From contig CALVWJ010000002.1 in assembly GCA_944366945.1 (NCBI GenBank), positions 107,912 to 171,911 on the forward strand: a DNA stretch of 64,000 nucleotides, given 5' to 3'. The translations under genes were made by a program, and so were the position numbers. This document shows positions 9,095 to 17,107 of the stretch, one piece after another (the first letter of the stretch is position 1; every line of letters starts with the position of its first letter). A model generated the notes under the pieces. It was not told the DNA's origin and did no database searches. It saw nothing but the letters and a program-made list of their open reading frames with translations. Source of the stretch: an uncultured Clostridia bacterium. GTDB taxonomy: Bacteria > Bacillota > Clostridia > Christensenellales > CAG-138.

Positions 9095-9760
9095 TTATTT
9101 TTCCTTCACTTTGTCCAGCGCATGCATTTGCCCAACCAGCACAGCCGGGTCCTTTGCCTTGAACAGGCTGCTGCCGGAAACCAGCATTGTAGCCCCTGCT
9201 TGCACCGCAAGCGCGGCCGTTTCAGCATTAATCCCGCCATCTACCTCAATTTCATAAGTATAGCCATGTACGCTAGCCAACTGCGCCAACCGCTCAATCT
9301 TCTCCAGTACGCCATAGATGAACTTCTGACCGCCTGCACCTGGGTTTACGCTCATCACCAGCACAAGATCGCATACCTCAAGCGCCGCCTCAACCATGCA
9401 GACAGGGGTCGCAGGGTTGAGTGCGATACCAGCCTTCATGCCAGCTGCGCGGATCTTCTGCAACGTGCGATGCGCATGGCGATCCGCTTCTACGTGGATG
9501 GTAAGATAATTTGCGCCTGCCTCTTGAAAAGCTTCGATCTGGGTTTCTGGATGCTCTACCATTAAATGCACGTCCAGTGGGAGTTCTGTATAGGGACGCA
9601 CGGCCCGGCACATCGCTGCGCCAAAGGTAATTGCCGGCACAAACGAACCATCCATCACATCAAAATGGACCACATCCGCACCCCATCCAGCTAAGCGTTT
9701 CACATCACGCCCCATATTAGCAAAGTCCGCCGAAAGGATTGATGGTGCCACTTTAATCAT
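9095..9760 (-). CDS. rpe: Ribulose-phosphate 3-epimerase
   Basis: The 221-residue protein interconverts ribulose 5-phosphate and xylulose 5-phosphate in the pentose phosphate pathway. It has the normal family length and the expected (beta/alpha)8-barrel motifs: SILSADFANMG at the N-terminus, HFDVMDGSFVP with the metal-binding His and catalytic Asp, HLMVEHPE, MSVNPGAGGQKF, and EVDGGIN with the second catalytic Asp. The start ATG at 9760 is preceded by GAGGAAA and lies 8 nt inside the end of rsgA. It is the last gene of the conserved priA-to-rpe operon. In many Firmicutes a thiamine pyrophosphokinase gene follows, but here tRNA genes do. Confidence 0.97.
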   Translation of the reverse strand: MIKVAPSILSADFANMGRDVKRLAGWGADVVHFDVMDGSFVPAITFGAAMCRAVRPYTELPLDVHLMVEHPETQIEAFQEAGANYLTIHVEADRHAHRTLQKIRAAGMKAGIALNPATPVCMVEAALEVCDLVLVMSVNPGAGGQKFIYGVLEKIERLAQLASVHGYTYEIEVDGGINAETAALAVQAGATMLVSGSSLFKAKDPAVLVGQMHALDKVKEK

Positions 9761-10631
9761 ACTTATGTTTCCTCTTTTCTTTGAGTTCTTCTAAAATCAG
9801 TAAATATCGCGCATAGCGTTCTTCAGAAAGCGCGCCGCTTTCTATCAGCGGTTTGATGGCACAGCCTGGTTCGCTCGCATGCAGGCATTTTGCAAACCGG
9901 CATTCGGCCAGATGCGGACGCATTTCCGGGTAGAGTGCCGCAAGCACTTCTGGTTCAATGGCCTCCGTTTCCAGAAGGCTGAACCCCGGCGTATCCACCA
10001 GTGCACCGCCATAAGCAATCCAGAGCTCCGCATGGCGCGTCGTGTGCCTGCCGCGCTCCGTTTTGCGGGAAAGCTCTCCCACGGCAAGAGAAAGTTCCGG
10101 CAGCAACGCATTGAGCAGTGAAGATTTCCCAACTGCCGATTGCCCTGCAAAACAGCACACGTTCCCTTGAATTTCACGGCGCAATGCCGCAAGCCCTTCG
10201 CCGTTGTGCGCGGATACGGCATAAACCGAATAACCGCTCTTCTCATATTGTGCAAGGATCGCTCCAAATAGCGCTTCTTCCCGTTCATCACATTTGTTGA
10301 GAACAAGCACAGGCGTAATGCCTGCCTGCTCGCATTGAATCAAGAGCCGGTCCACCAGCAACAGATCTGGCTTTGGCGTGGATGCTGTCATAACGATCAT
10401 CAGCTTGTCCACGTTGGCGACCGCTGGGCGCATTAGGATGTTCTTGCGCGGCAGGATCGCAAGGATACGGCCATCCTCGCCCTCATTGTGGGAAAAGCTC
10501 ACCCGATCTCCCGGTACAGGCGTTATACTCTCCTTGCGGAAACGCCCACGCGCCCTGCAAACATGCTCTGTGCCCTTCGCATCCAGGACCGTGTAAAAGC
10601 TCCCAACCCCTTTTAAAATCAACCCTTCCAA
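9753..10631 (-). CDS. rsgA: Ribosome small-subunit-dependent GTPase RsgA
   Basis: RsgA is a late 30S assembly GTPase. The 292-residue protein has an N-terminal OB fold (RGRFRKESITPVPGDRV), then the circularly permuted GTPase motifs: NKCD (G4) comes before the P-loop GQSAVGKSSLLN (G1), followed by DTPGFS (G3). A C-terminal zinc finger with Cys-X-Lys-Cys-X-His and a further Cys (FAKCLHASEPGCAI) is present. Translation most likely starts at TTG 10631 behind GGGGGGAAC. It lies 15 nt after the PASTA kinase gene, and RsgA is a known phosphorylation target of PrkC-type kinases in Bacillus, which fits the shared operon. Confidence 0.96.
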   Translation of the reverse strand: MEGLILKGVGSFYTVLDAKGTEHVCRARGRFRKESITPVPGDRVSFSHNEGEDGRILAILPRKNILMRPAVANVDKLMIVMTASTPKPDLLLVDRLLIQCEQAGITPVLVLNKCDEREEALFGAILAQYEKSGYSVYAVSAHNGEGLAALRREIQGNVCCFAGQSAVGKSSLLNALLPELSLAVGELSRKTERGRHTTRHAELWIAYGGALVDTPGFSLLETEAIEPEVLAALYPEMRPHLAECRFAKCLHASEPGCAIKPLIESGALSEERYARYLLILEELKEKRKHKYD

Positions 10632-10646
10632 GCGTTCCCCCCGCGC

Positions 10647-12503
10647 TCAGCGCAAAGCGAATTTTGTCGTTGTCCGACGGTATTCTTCTCCGTCTACATA
10701 GACGATGTATTCATAGTCCCCACCCGTGCGCAGGTATGCGGTAAACGCAACCGGTTGTTGCAGGCCAGGGGAAAGTTTGGTTTCATAAAGAACCATCTCC
10801 ACGCCTTCTTCGATTTCCGTTGTAACAATTACATTCTTTTCCCTATCTACAATGTCGATATTGAATACAATATCTGCGCAGTATGCTCCCAAGTCCGTGC
10901 GGCAAATCCAGATTTCAGCCGTTACTCCAGATGGCACTGTGACATTGGCAGATGGGCTTTGGCGCAGCACGATATCCTCCGTGCAAAGATTATCCGGCGT
11001 AATAGGATGAACCCAGATGCGCGTGAACCCGGCTTCCTCCAGTGCCGCAATGGCATCATCCAAAAGCATCGATTTTGCAACGAGCGATGGCATCTCACTG
11101 GTTCCACTTGGCGTTCCGCTTACCCAGATATCCACTACGTCCCCTGCAAAAGTTTGTGTATCCGCCACAGGTTCCTGCCGGAAAATCTGCCCTTCTGGGA
11201 GATCGCTCTGGCCATATTCCGTGGTTCCTATTTCCAAATCCACATCCTCCATCAACGCAATCGCCTCCTGCACGGACCGGCCTACAAGGTTTGGCACAAG
11301 CTCATAATCGCTTCCACTGCTGACTATGACCCGGATCACATCCCCTTCTTTGCCTTTTGTGCCAACGATTGGATCTTGATAGATGATTTCGCCTTCTTCG
11401 AATTCCTCGCTGCCGCGGTATTCAAGCACTTCAAGCACAAAACCCCGCAGCTGCGCGAGCGATTCCGCTTCGTTCACCTGTTTGCCAACAAGTGTGGGCA
11501 CCACATACTCCCCGTTGCTGACAGTTTCATCATCCCGCATGGCACGCGCAATAAAGAACATGGTTGTAAACAGGCCAAGCACGACCACGATCATCAGTGC
11601 GATGTTGCCAATTCCAATGGAGCTGCGCCGTTTTCTCTCCTGTTTGGGCATTTCAATCCGCGCGAATTTTCCATGGGGCTCACGCAATGCACGCTGCAGG
11701 TCAGCTTTCATGCGCCGCGCAGTAAAATAGCGCATGCCGATATTTTTTGCAGTTGCTTTTACCACCACATCGCTCAAAGCGCGCGGGATTTTAGGATTCA
11801 CCTGGATGGGAGGTGCAATCTCCTCCTGCAGATGCTTGAGCGCAACCGTTACGGAATTATCTCCCGAAAACGGAACACTTCCCGTAAGCATTTCATAAAG
11901 CATGATGCCGCAAGAATAAATATCGCTGCCAGCAGTTGCATTATCGCCCCGCGCTTGCTCCGGTGAGATATAATGCACAGAGCCAATTACATTTGTGCCC
12001 GCAAACGTCCTCGTACTAGCAGCAGCATCACGCGCAATGCCGAAGTCCGTCAACTTCACTTTGCCACGCGGCGTTACAATCACATTCTGTGGCTTCACAT
12101 CCCGGTGGATAATCCCCCGTTCATGTGCATGTGAAAGCGCATCCAGCACTTGGCATACATAGTTCACAGCTGTTTTCGGTGGAAGCGGCCCTTCTTCCTT
12201 AATAATCTCCTTGAGCGTTTTCCCTGCAACGTATTCAAGTACGATATAGCTTACATCTCCATCTTCCCCTACATCATAAGAACGAACGATATTCTCATGT
12301 GAAAGCATGAGAACCGCCTGCGCTTCCCGCTCAAAACGGCGCACAAATTCCATATCGCCCTTGTGCTCATCCTTGAGCACCTTGAGTGCCACAATACGGT
12401 GATCTTCTTCGTCATAAGCCTTATACACATTTGCCATACCGCCCGTTCCGATGAGGCTATTCACACGGTAACGGCCGGAAACCAGCTGGTTTATCTCAAC
12501 CAT
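10647..12503 (-). CDS. prkC: PASTA-domain eukaryotic-type Ser/Thr protein kinase (PrkC/PknB type)
   Basis: This membrane kinase senses peptidoglycan fragments or lipid II and controls growth and cell wall metabolism. The N-terminal kinase domain (about 1-275) has the Gly-rich loop GTGGMANVY, catalytic HRDVKPQNV, DFGIARD and APE-like SPEQA. A juxtamembrane basic patch (KQERKRR) precedes one membrane helix (about 310-335). Three extracellular PASTA repeats follow (starting about 350, 415 and 485: VPTLVGK, VPNLVGR, MPSLVAK), then about 70 residues of beta-rich tail. The chosen start is ATG 12503, which lies 7 nt from GGGGAGG and overlaps the phosphatase TAA; an ATG two codons earlier is too close to that site. 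It is paired with its phosphatase, as usual in Firmicutes. Confidence 0.96.
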   Translation of the reverse strand: MVEINQLVSGRYRVNSLIGTGGMANVYKAYDEEDHRIVALKVLKDEHKGDMEFVRRFEREAQAVLMLSHENIVRSYDVGEDGDVSYIVLEYVAGKTLKEIIKEEGPLPPKTAVNYVCQVLDALSHAHERGIIHRDVKPQNVIVTPRGKVKLTDFGIARDAAASTRTFAGTNVIGSVHYISPEQARGDNATAGSDIYSCGIMLYEMLTGSVPFSGDNSVTVALKHLQEEIAPPIQVNPKIPRALSDVVVKATAKNIGMRYFTARRMKADLQRALREPHGKFARIEMPKQERKRRSSIGIGNIALMIVVVLGLFTTMFFIARAMRDDETVSNGEYVVPTLVGKQVNEAESLAQLRGFVLEVLEYRGSEEFEEGEIIYQDPIVGTKGKEGDVIRVIVSSGSDYELVPNLVGRSVQEAIALMEDVDLEIGTTEYGQSDLPEGQIFRQEPVADTQTFAGDVVDIWVSGTPSGTSEMPSLVAKSMLLDDAIAALEEAGFTRIWVHPITPDNLCTEDIVLRQSPSANVTVPSGVTAEIWICRTDLGAYCADIVFNIDIVDREKNVIVTTEIEEGVEMVLYETKLSPGLQQPVAFTAYLRTGGDYEYIVYVDGEEYRRTTTKFALR

Positions 12504-13225
12504 TACCATGCCTCCCCATTCTTAACTAGAACAACGCTCACATTATCCTGTGAACCGGAATCGAGCGCAAGCTCGACCAATGCAGCGCATGCCGCATCCG
12601 GCGTGGTGCTTTTCTCAAGCGCGCCCACAAGGTCTTTCCCGCTCAGTTCCGAATACAGGCCATCGGAGCAGAGCAAAAGCACGTCATTTTCTTCCCACTC
12701 GCATTCAAAAATGTCCACGCGCTCACAGGCCCGTGTCCCAAGCGCTCGTGTAATGAGATTGCGGCGGGGGTGGTGCGCCGCCTCTTCCGGCGTAAGGTAT
12801 CCGGAAGCCACAAGTTCAGCCACGTAGGAATGATCCGCCGTTACTTGATGCAGCTGGCCTGCATGGAAATGGTAAAGCCTGCTGTCTCCAACATTTGCCG
12901 CCACAAAACGCGTTTTAAACAGGAGCGCCATCACAAGCGTGGTGCCCATGCCCCGGCATTCCGGGTGCACTTTGGCATATTCAAATACAGCCGTATTTGC
13001 ATGGTTCACCGCATCGCGCACAAGCGCCGCTGGGCCGCCAGGGCCTCCCTTTTTCAATTCTGCAACCAAGATCTCCACGGCGATTGCACTTGCAACGTTG
13101 CCCGCATTGTGCCCGCCCATACCATCCGCCACGGCAACAAGCGAAATTTCCCCACCCTTTGGGATGAATACGGCATCCTCATTCTTTGCCCGTTTCCCCG
13201 TTACAGAGCGTGCGGCGTAAATCAT
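12503..13225 (-). CDS. stp: PP2C-family Ser/Thr phosphatase (partner of PrkC)
   Basis: The 240-residue metal-dependent phosphatase removes phosphates placed by the adjacent kinase. PP2C motifs are in order: KNEDA near the start, VADGMGGHNAGN, GTTLVMAL, NVGDSRLYHF, DHSYVAELV, LLCSDGLY and GSQDNVSVVLV. The start ATG at 13225 follows GGGAGGAG by 5 nt and overlaps the rlmN stop (ATGA); a 17-residue longer frame lacks such a site and is not conserved-looking. No membrane segment is visible, so it is cytosolic. Confidence 0.95.
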   Translation of the reverse strand: MIYAARSVTGKRAKNEDAVFIPKGGEISLVAVADGMGGHNAGNVASAIAVEILVAELKKGGPGGPAALVRDAVNHANTAVFEYAKVHPECRGMGTTLVMALLFKTRFVAANVGDSRLYHFHAGQLHQVTADHSYVAELVASGYLTPEEAAHHPRRNLITRALGTRACERVDIFECEWEENDVLLLCSDGLYSELSGKDLVGALEKSTTPDAACAALVELALDSGSQDNVSVVLVKNGEAW

Positions 13226-14277
13226 CGATTCTCCTCCCGTCGCGCTTCGAGTACACGCCGGCGAAGCTGCCCGCATGCACCCTCGATGTCCGTTCCCATT
13301 TCCCGGCGGATCGTAGCTGAAATGCCCAACTCCGAAAGCCAGCCCATAAACGCCTCCGCTTCCTGGCGCGTTACTCCCATAAGCGACCGCTCCTCCACAT
13401 GGTTGAGCGGGATTAAGTTTACATGGCAGTTGATCCCGCGCAGGCGTGACGCCAGTTCCTGCGCATGCTTGCGCGCACTGTTCATGTTTTGGATGAGCGC
13501 GTATTCAAAGATCACGCGCCTTCCCGTGTATTCCGCATATTCTTTGGCCGCGTCAAGCAGCTCCGCCATGGGATACGCCGCATTCACCGGCATAAGCATG
13601 CTGCGGATGGCATCGTTTGGCGCATGCAGCGAAACGGAAAGCGTTACATGCGGCGCCTCCCGCATAAACTTCCGAAGCTGCGGCACAAGCCCGCAGGTGG
13701 AAAGCGAAATGTTCCGCGGGCTGATGTTCATGCCTTCTGGCGCAGAAACCAGGCGCAAAAAACGCACAACGTTTTCGTAATTGTCGAGCGGTTCTCCGCT
13801 GCCCATCAAAACAATGTTCGTAACGGAACGCTTGCGTCCTTCTTCGCAGGGCACATCCCGCTCTGCGCAGGAAACAAAGCTTAGAATCTCACCCGCCTCC
13901 AGATCCCGCACGCAGCCATTGAGCGTGGACGCGCAGAATGCGCAGCCCATGCGGCAGCCTACCTGCGTGGAAACGCAAAGGGTGTTGCCATACTTATAGC
14001 GCATCAATACCCCTTCTACCAGGTTCCCATCCTCCAGTTCGAAGAGATATTTGATTGTTCCATCCTTTTGAGAAACCCGCCGGTCGAAAATCGACGCGCC
14101 GCCATAGGGCATTTGCGCCAGCGTTTCCCTAAGGCGCCGGCTCAAGTTGGTCATCCCCTCGGGCCGCACGCCGCGCGCAAGCCACGCAAATATCTGCCCT
14201 GCGCGAAATTTGGGCTCGTTGAGCTCCGCCATGAGCGCTTGCAGCTCTTCCATATTTTTTGACGCCAATCCCGTCAT
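13222..14277 (-). CDS. rlmN: Dual-specificity 23S rRNA/tRNA adenine-C2 methyltransferase RlmN
   Basis: The 351-residue radical SAM enzyme methylates C2 of A2503 in 23S rRNA and A37 in some tRNAs. The cluster-binding CRMGCAFCA (Cys-X3-Cys-X2-Cys) lies near residue 115, followed by GSGEPLDNYENV, ISLSTCGLVP and SLHAPND. The C-terminal catalytic Cys is in GACGQLRRR. Length is typical. The gene overlaps rsmB by 4 nt (ATGA). Confidence 0.96.
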   Translation of the reverse strand: MTGLASKNMEELQALMAELNEPKFRAGQIFAWLARGVRPEGMTNLSRRLRETLAQMPYGGASIFDRRVSQKDGTIKYLFELEDGNLVEGVLMRYKYGNTLCVSTQVGCRMGCAFCASTLNGCVRDLEAGEILSFVSCAERDVPCEEGRKRSVTNIVLMGSGEPLDNYENVVRFLRLVSAPEGMNISPRNISLSTCGLVPQLRKFMREAPHVTLSVSLHAPNDAIRSMLMPVNAAYPMAELLDAAKEYAEYTGRRVIFEYALIQNMNSARKHAQELASRLRGINCHVNLIPLNHVEERSLMGVTRQEAEAFMGWLSELGISATIRREMGTDIEGACGQLRRRVLEARREENR

Positions 14278-15590
14278 GGTTCCTCCGCTTGCTTACGCAC
14301 AAATTTTGCAAGGAAAAAGCCTTCCATGCCATCCAAATGCGGAAAAAGTTGCAGCATCCCGCCCGCCGCCCGTTCCTGTAGAGATTCCGGCAGGCATGCG
14401 CTGAGATCTCCGGCAGAGAATTCCCGATGCCGGTTCAAAAACGCCTTCGCGCACGCCTCGTTTTCCAAAGGCGAAATGGTGCATGTAGCATATACGAGCG
14501 TACCGCCCGGTTTCACATAGCGTGCGCAACAATCGAGCAGTTGCATCTGCAAAGTGGCGAGTTCCGCAAGAATCTCCTGCGACTTTGCATAGCGTGCATC
14601 GGGCTTTCCCTGCACACCAAGCCCAGAGCATGGCGCATCCACCAACACCGCATCGAAAATTCCGTCGCATTCCGGATGCGGCTTGGATGCATCCCGTTGC
14701 TGCACCACGGCGTTCTTCACATGCAGCCGCGCGAGCGTCTTTCTCATGAGTTCGCAGCGGTGCGCATGCAGCTCCCACGCATCGATCTTGCCCCCGTTTT
14801 CCATTAGCATGGAAAGATACGCCGTTTTGCCGCCGGGGGCAGCGCAGGCATCCAGCACGCACATGCCATTTTTCGGTGCAAGCGCGCGGCAAACCAGCAT
14901 CGCGCTTTCGCTCTGCACGGTGATGGCACCCTCTTGAAACAGCGGCTCTGCCGCTATATCAAACCCTTTTTCAAGATGCAATGCATCTGCAATGACAGCG
15001 CCGCGCGCAAACGGGATTCCCCGCGTTTTCAGTTGCGTTTCAAGCATTTCGGGCGTATACGGCGCCTGGGCGCGGATGGTAAGCCCCCGCACAGGCGATG
15101 CGAGCAGAGCTTCTGTAAACGGCTCGCCATATGCGTCCGCATAAAGGTCGATAAGCCAGCGCGGATAGCTGTATTGGACGCTCATGCGCTCTCGCGGGTC
15201 CTCCGGCAGCGGCACCGGCTTGCCAAGATCGCGGCACAACGCGCGCAAAACCCCGTTTACATAGCCCGCAAGCGCGCCTTTCCCAATTTCTTTGGCAAGC
15301 TTTACGCTTTCATTGCAGGCCGCGCTCGGCGGCACATCCATGAACATGGCCTGGCAGGCCCCCATCCGTAAAATGCCGCGTATGGCGGGTTTTTGCCGCC
15401 CGGAGATATACCGTGCAAGCACATAATCGATATAGAGAAGGTGATCGAGCGTTTCATAGACCGCCGCACTCACCCATTTTGCATCCGTTCGCGCCAAACC
15501 GCGCTCAGCTTCCTTGAGGCGCAAGTTCGCATATGCGCCGCCATCGGTAATATCAAGCAGCGCTGCAAGCGCAACGCGCCGCACGCTCAT
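14274..15590 (-). CDS. rsmB: 16S rRNA cytosine-C5 (m5C967) methyltransferase RsmB
   Basis: The 438-residue protein has the RsmB layout: an N-terminal NusB-like RNA-binding domain (about 1-140) and a Rossmann methyltransferase domain. The SAM-binding motif is DACAAPGGKTAYLS. Both catalytic cysteines are present, in DAPCSGLGVQG and in YATCTISPLENE. It overlaps fmt by 4 nt (ATGA), so the operon is translationally coupled here. Confidence 0.95.
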   Translation of the reverse strand: MSVRRVALAALLDITDGGAYANLRLKEAERGLARTDAKWVSAAVYETLDHLLYIDYVLARYISGRQKPAIRGILRMGACQAMFMDVPPSAACNESVKLAKEIGKGALAGYVNGVLRALCRDLGKPVPLPEDPRERMSVQYSYPRWLIDLYADAYGEPFTEALLASPVRGLTIRAQAPYTPEMLETQLKTRGIPFARGAVIADALHLEKGFDIAAEPLFQEGAITVQSESAMLVCRALAPKNGMCVLDACAAPGGKTAYLSMLMENGGKIDAWELHAHRCELMRKTLARLHVKNAVVQQRDASKPHPECDGIFDAVLVDAPCSGLGVQGKPDARYAKSQEILAELATLQMQLLDCCARYVKPGGTLVYATCTISPLENEACAKAFLNRHREFSAGDLSACLPESLQERAAGGMLQLFPHLDGMEGFFLAKFVRKQAEEP

Positions 15591-16513
15591 ACAAGCACCT
15601 TCCCGGAAAGGTCATGGCCGCGCAACGCCGTTTTTGCGTCCATGCGTTTCGCGCCGGGGAACTGCAGTTCCAAAATCTCCAGCACACCATCGCCTGCATC
15701 CACAAAAAGCCCCTGCCGCGGATCTGCAATGAGGCATGTGCCCGGCCGACCTTCCGGCGGGAGCGCTGTTTTTCTCGTTCTCCAAAGTTTCACCGTTTCC
15801 CCTTCGCACAGCGCATATGCGCCGGGCCAGGGATTCATGCCGCGCACGCGGTCGTGCGCCTGCTGCATGCCATCTGCAAATGCCACATGCCCGTCTTCTT
15901 TTTTCAGCATGCTGCATTTTGTTGCACGCGCTGCATCCTGCGGGGTGCGCGTGAGCGTCCCATTTTCAAGCGCCGCTATCGTATCGGAAAGCACCTCAGC
16001 GCCCAGAACAGCAAGGCGTTCAAACAGCTCACCCGCTGTTTCATCCTCCCCGATGGGCGTGCTGCGCGCAAGCAGGATATCCCCCGTATCAAGACCGACA
16101 TCCGTCATCATTGTGGTCACGCCCGTCTCTTTTTCCCCATGGATCACAGCCCATTGAATGGGCGCTGCTCCCCGGTATTTGGGAAGCAGGCTCCCATGCA
16201 CGTTGATGCACCCATATTGGGGAATGGAGAGATTTTCGGCCGAAAGGATTTGCCCAAAGGCGGCCGTAACCATCAGCTCGGGCGCAAACGCACGCAAAGC
16301 GGCTACGCCTTCCGGCATGCGGATCTTTTCACATTGAAACACCGGGATTCCATGCGCGCATGCAAGCTTTTTAACCGGCGGCGGCGTCAGCACAGCATGG
16401 CGCCCGACGGGCCGGTCCGGCTGGGTAAACACCTGCAGCGTATGCCCTGCACGGATAAGCATTGCAAGCGACGGCACGGCAAAATCCGGCGTGCCGAGGA
16501 ACGCAATCCTCAT
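15587..16513 (-). CDS. fmt: Methionyl-tRNA formyltransferase
   Basis: The enzyme formylates initiator Met-tRNA using 10-formyltetrahydrofolate. The 308-residue protein shows FLGTPDFAVPSL at the start, the catalytic-site signature NVHGSLLPKYRGAAPIQWA, and DTGDILL, followed by the C-terminal tRNA-binding domain with RGMNPWPGAY. Start ATG 16513 overlaps the def stop (ATGA). Being next to def, which removes the formyl group it adds, is the standard bacterial arrangement. Confidence 0.97.
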   Translation of the reverse strand: MRIAFLGTPDFAVPSLAMLIRAGHTLQVFTQPDRPVGRHAVLTPPPVKKLACAHGIPVFQCEKIRMPEGVAALRAFAPELMVTAAFGQILSAENLSIPQYGCINVHGSLLPKYRGAAPIQWAVIHGEKETGVTTMMTDVGLDTGDILLARSTPIGEDETAGELFERLAVLGAEVLSDTIAALENGTLTRTPQDAARATKCSMLKKEDGHVAFADGMQQAHDRVRGMNPWPGAYALCEGETVKLWRTRKTALPPEGRPGTCLIADPRQGLFVDAGDGVLEILELQFPGAKRMDAKTALRGHDLSGKVLV

Positions 16514-16989
16514 GCATCCTCCTCCGTATCCTCTGTATATCCTTCGGGCGGCTCGGTTACAAGGCGTTTATAGTTTAGGCCTTCCAAGTGGTCCGTTTCG
16601 TGCAGAATGGCACGGGCAAACAGCTCTTCCGCTTCATATTCGCACAGGTTCCCCTTGCGGTCGTATGCGCGCACGCGCACATAATTGGGGCGCACAACAT
16701 AACCTTTTTCGCCCGGGAAAGAAAGGCAGCCTTCAAAGCAGCCCTGCTCACCGGAAGTTTCAAGGATTTCCGGATTGATCAGCTCAACAAGCCCATCTCC
16801 GCAGTCGATCACAACTGCGCGGCGCAAAATGCCGACCTGCGGTGCCGCAAGGCCAACGCCTTCGGCATCATACATGGTTTCCGCCATGTCGTCCAGCAGC
16901 GCGCCAAGGCGCGCATCAAAATGTTCTACAGGACGGCATTTTTTATAAAGGCATGCCGCGTTTCCCGTAAAGATTTTCCGTTTTCCCAT
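16510..16989 (-). CDS. def: Peptide deformylase
   Basis: The metalloenzyme removes the formyl group from nascent proteins. The 159-residue form begins at ATG 16989, 8 nt after AAGGAG; a longer in-frame extension upstream is not supported. All three motifs are visible: GVGLAAPQVG, EGCLSFPG (motif 2, with the metal Cys) and HETDHLEG (motif 3, HExxH). Motif 2 has Phe where Val is common, a tolerated variant. It overlaps fmt and follows priA after 118 nt. Confidence 0.95.
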   Translation of the reverse strand: MGKRKIFTGNAACLYKKCRPVEHFDARLGALLDDMAETMYDAEGVGLAAPQVGILRRAVVIDCGDGLVELINPEILETSGEQGCFEGCLSFPGEKGYVVRPNYVRVRAYDRKGNLCEYEAEELFARAILHETDHLEGLNYKRLVTEPPEGYTEDTEEDA

Positions 16990-17107
16990 TCGTTTTCTCC
17001 TTCGCTGCATCACATCGTGATTGCGTATCATAATATTATAGCCCATTTCTCCCCATAGAAGCAAGCAAACGCCGCAAAAAGCCGCATTTCCTGCCGCTTT
17101 TCACGCA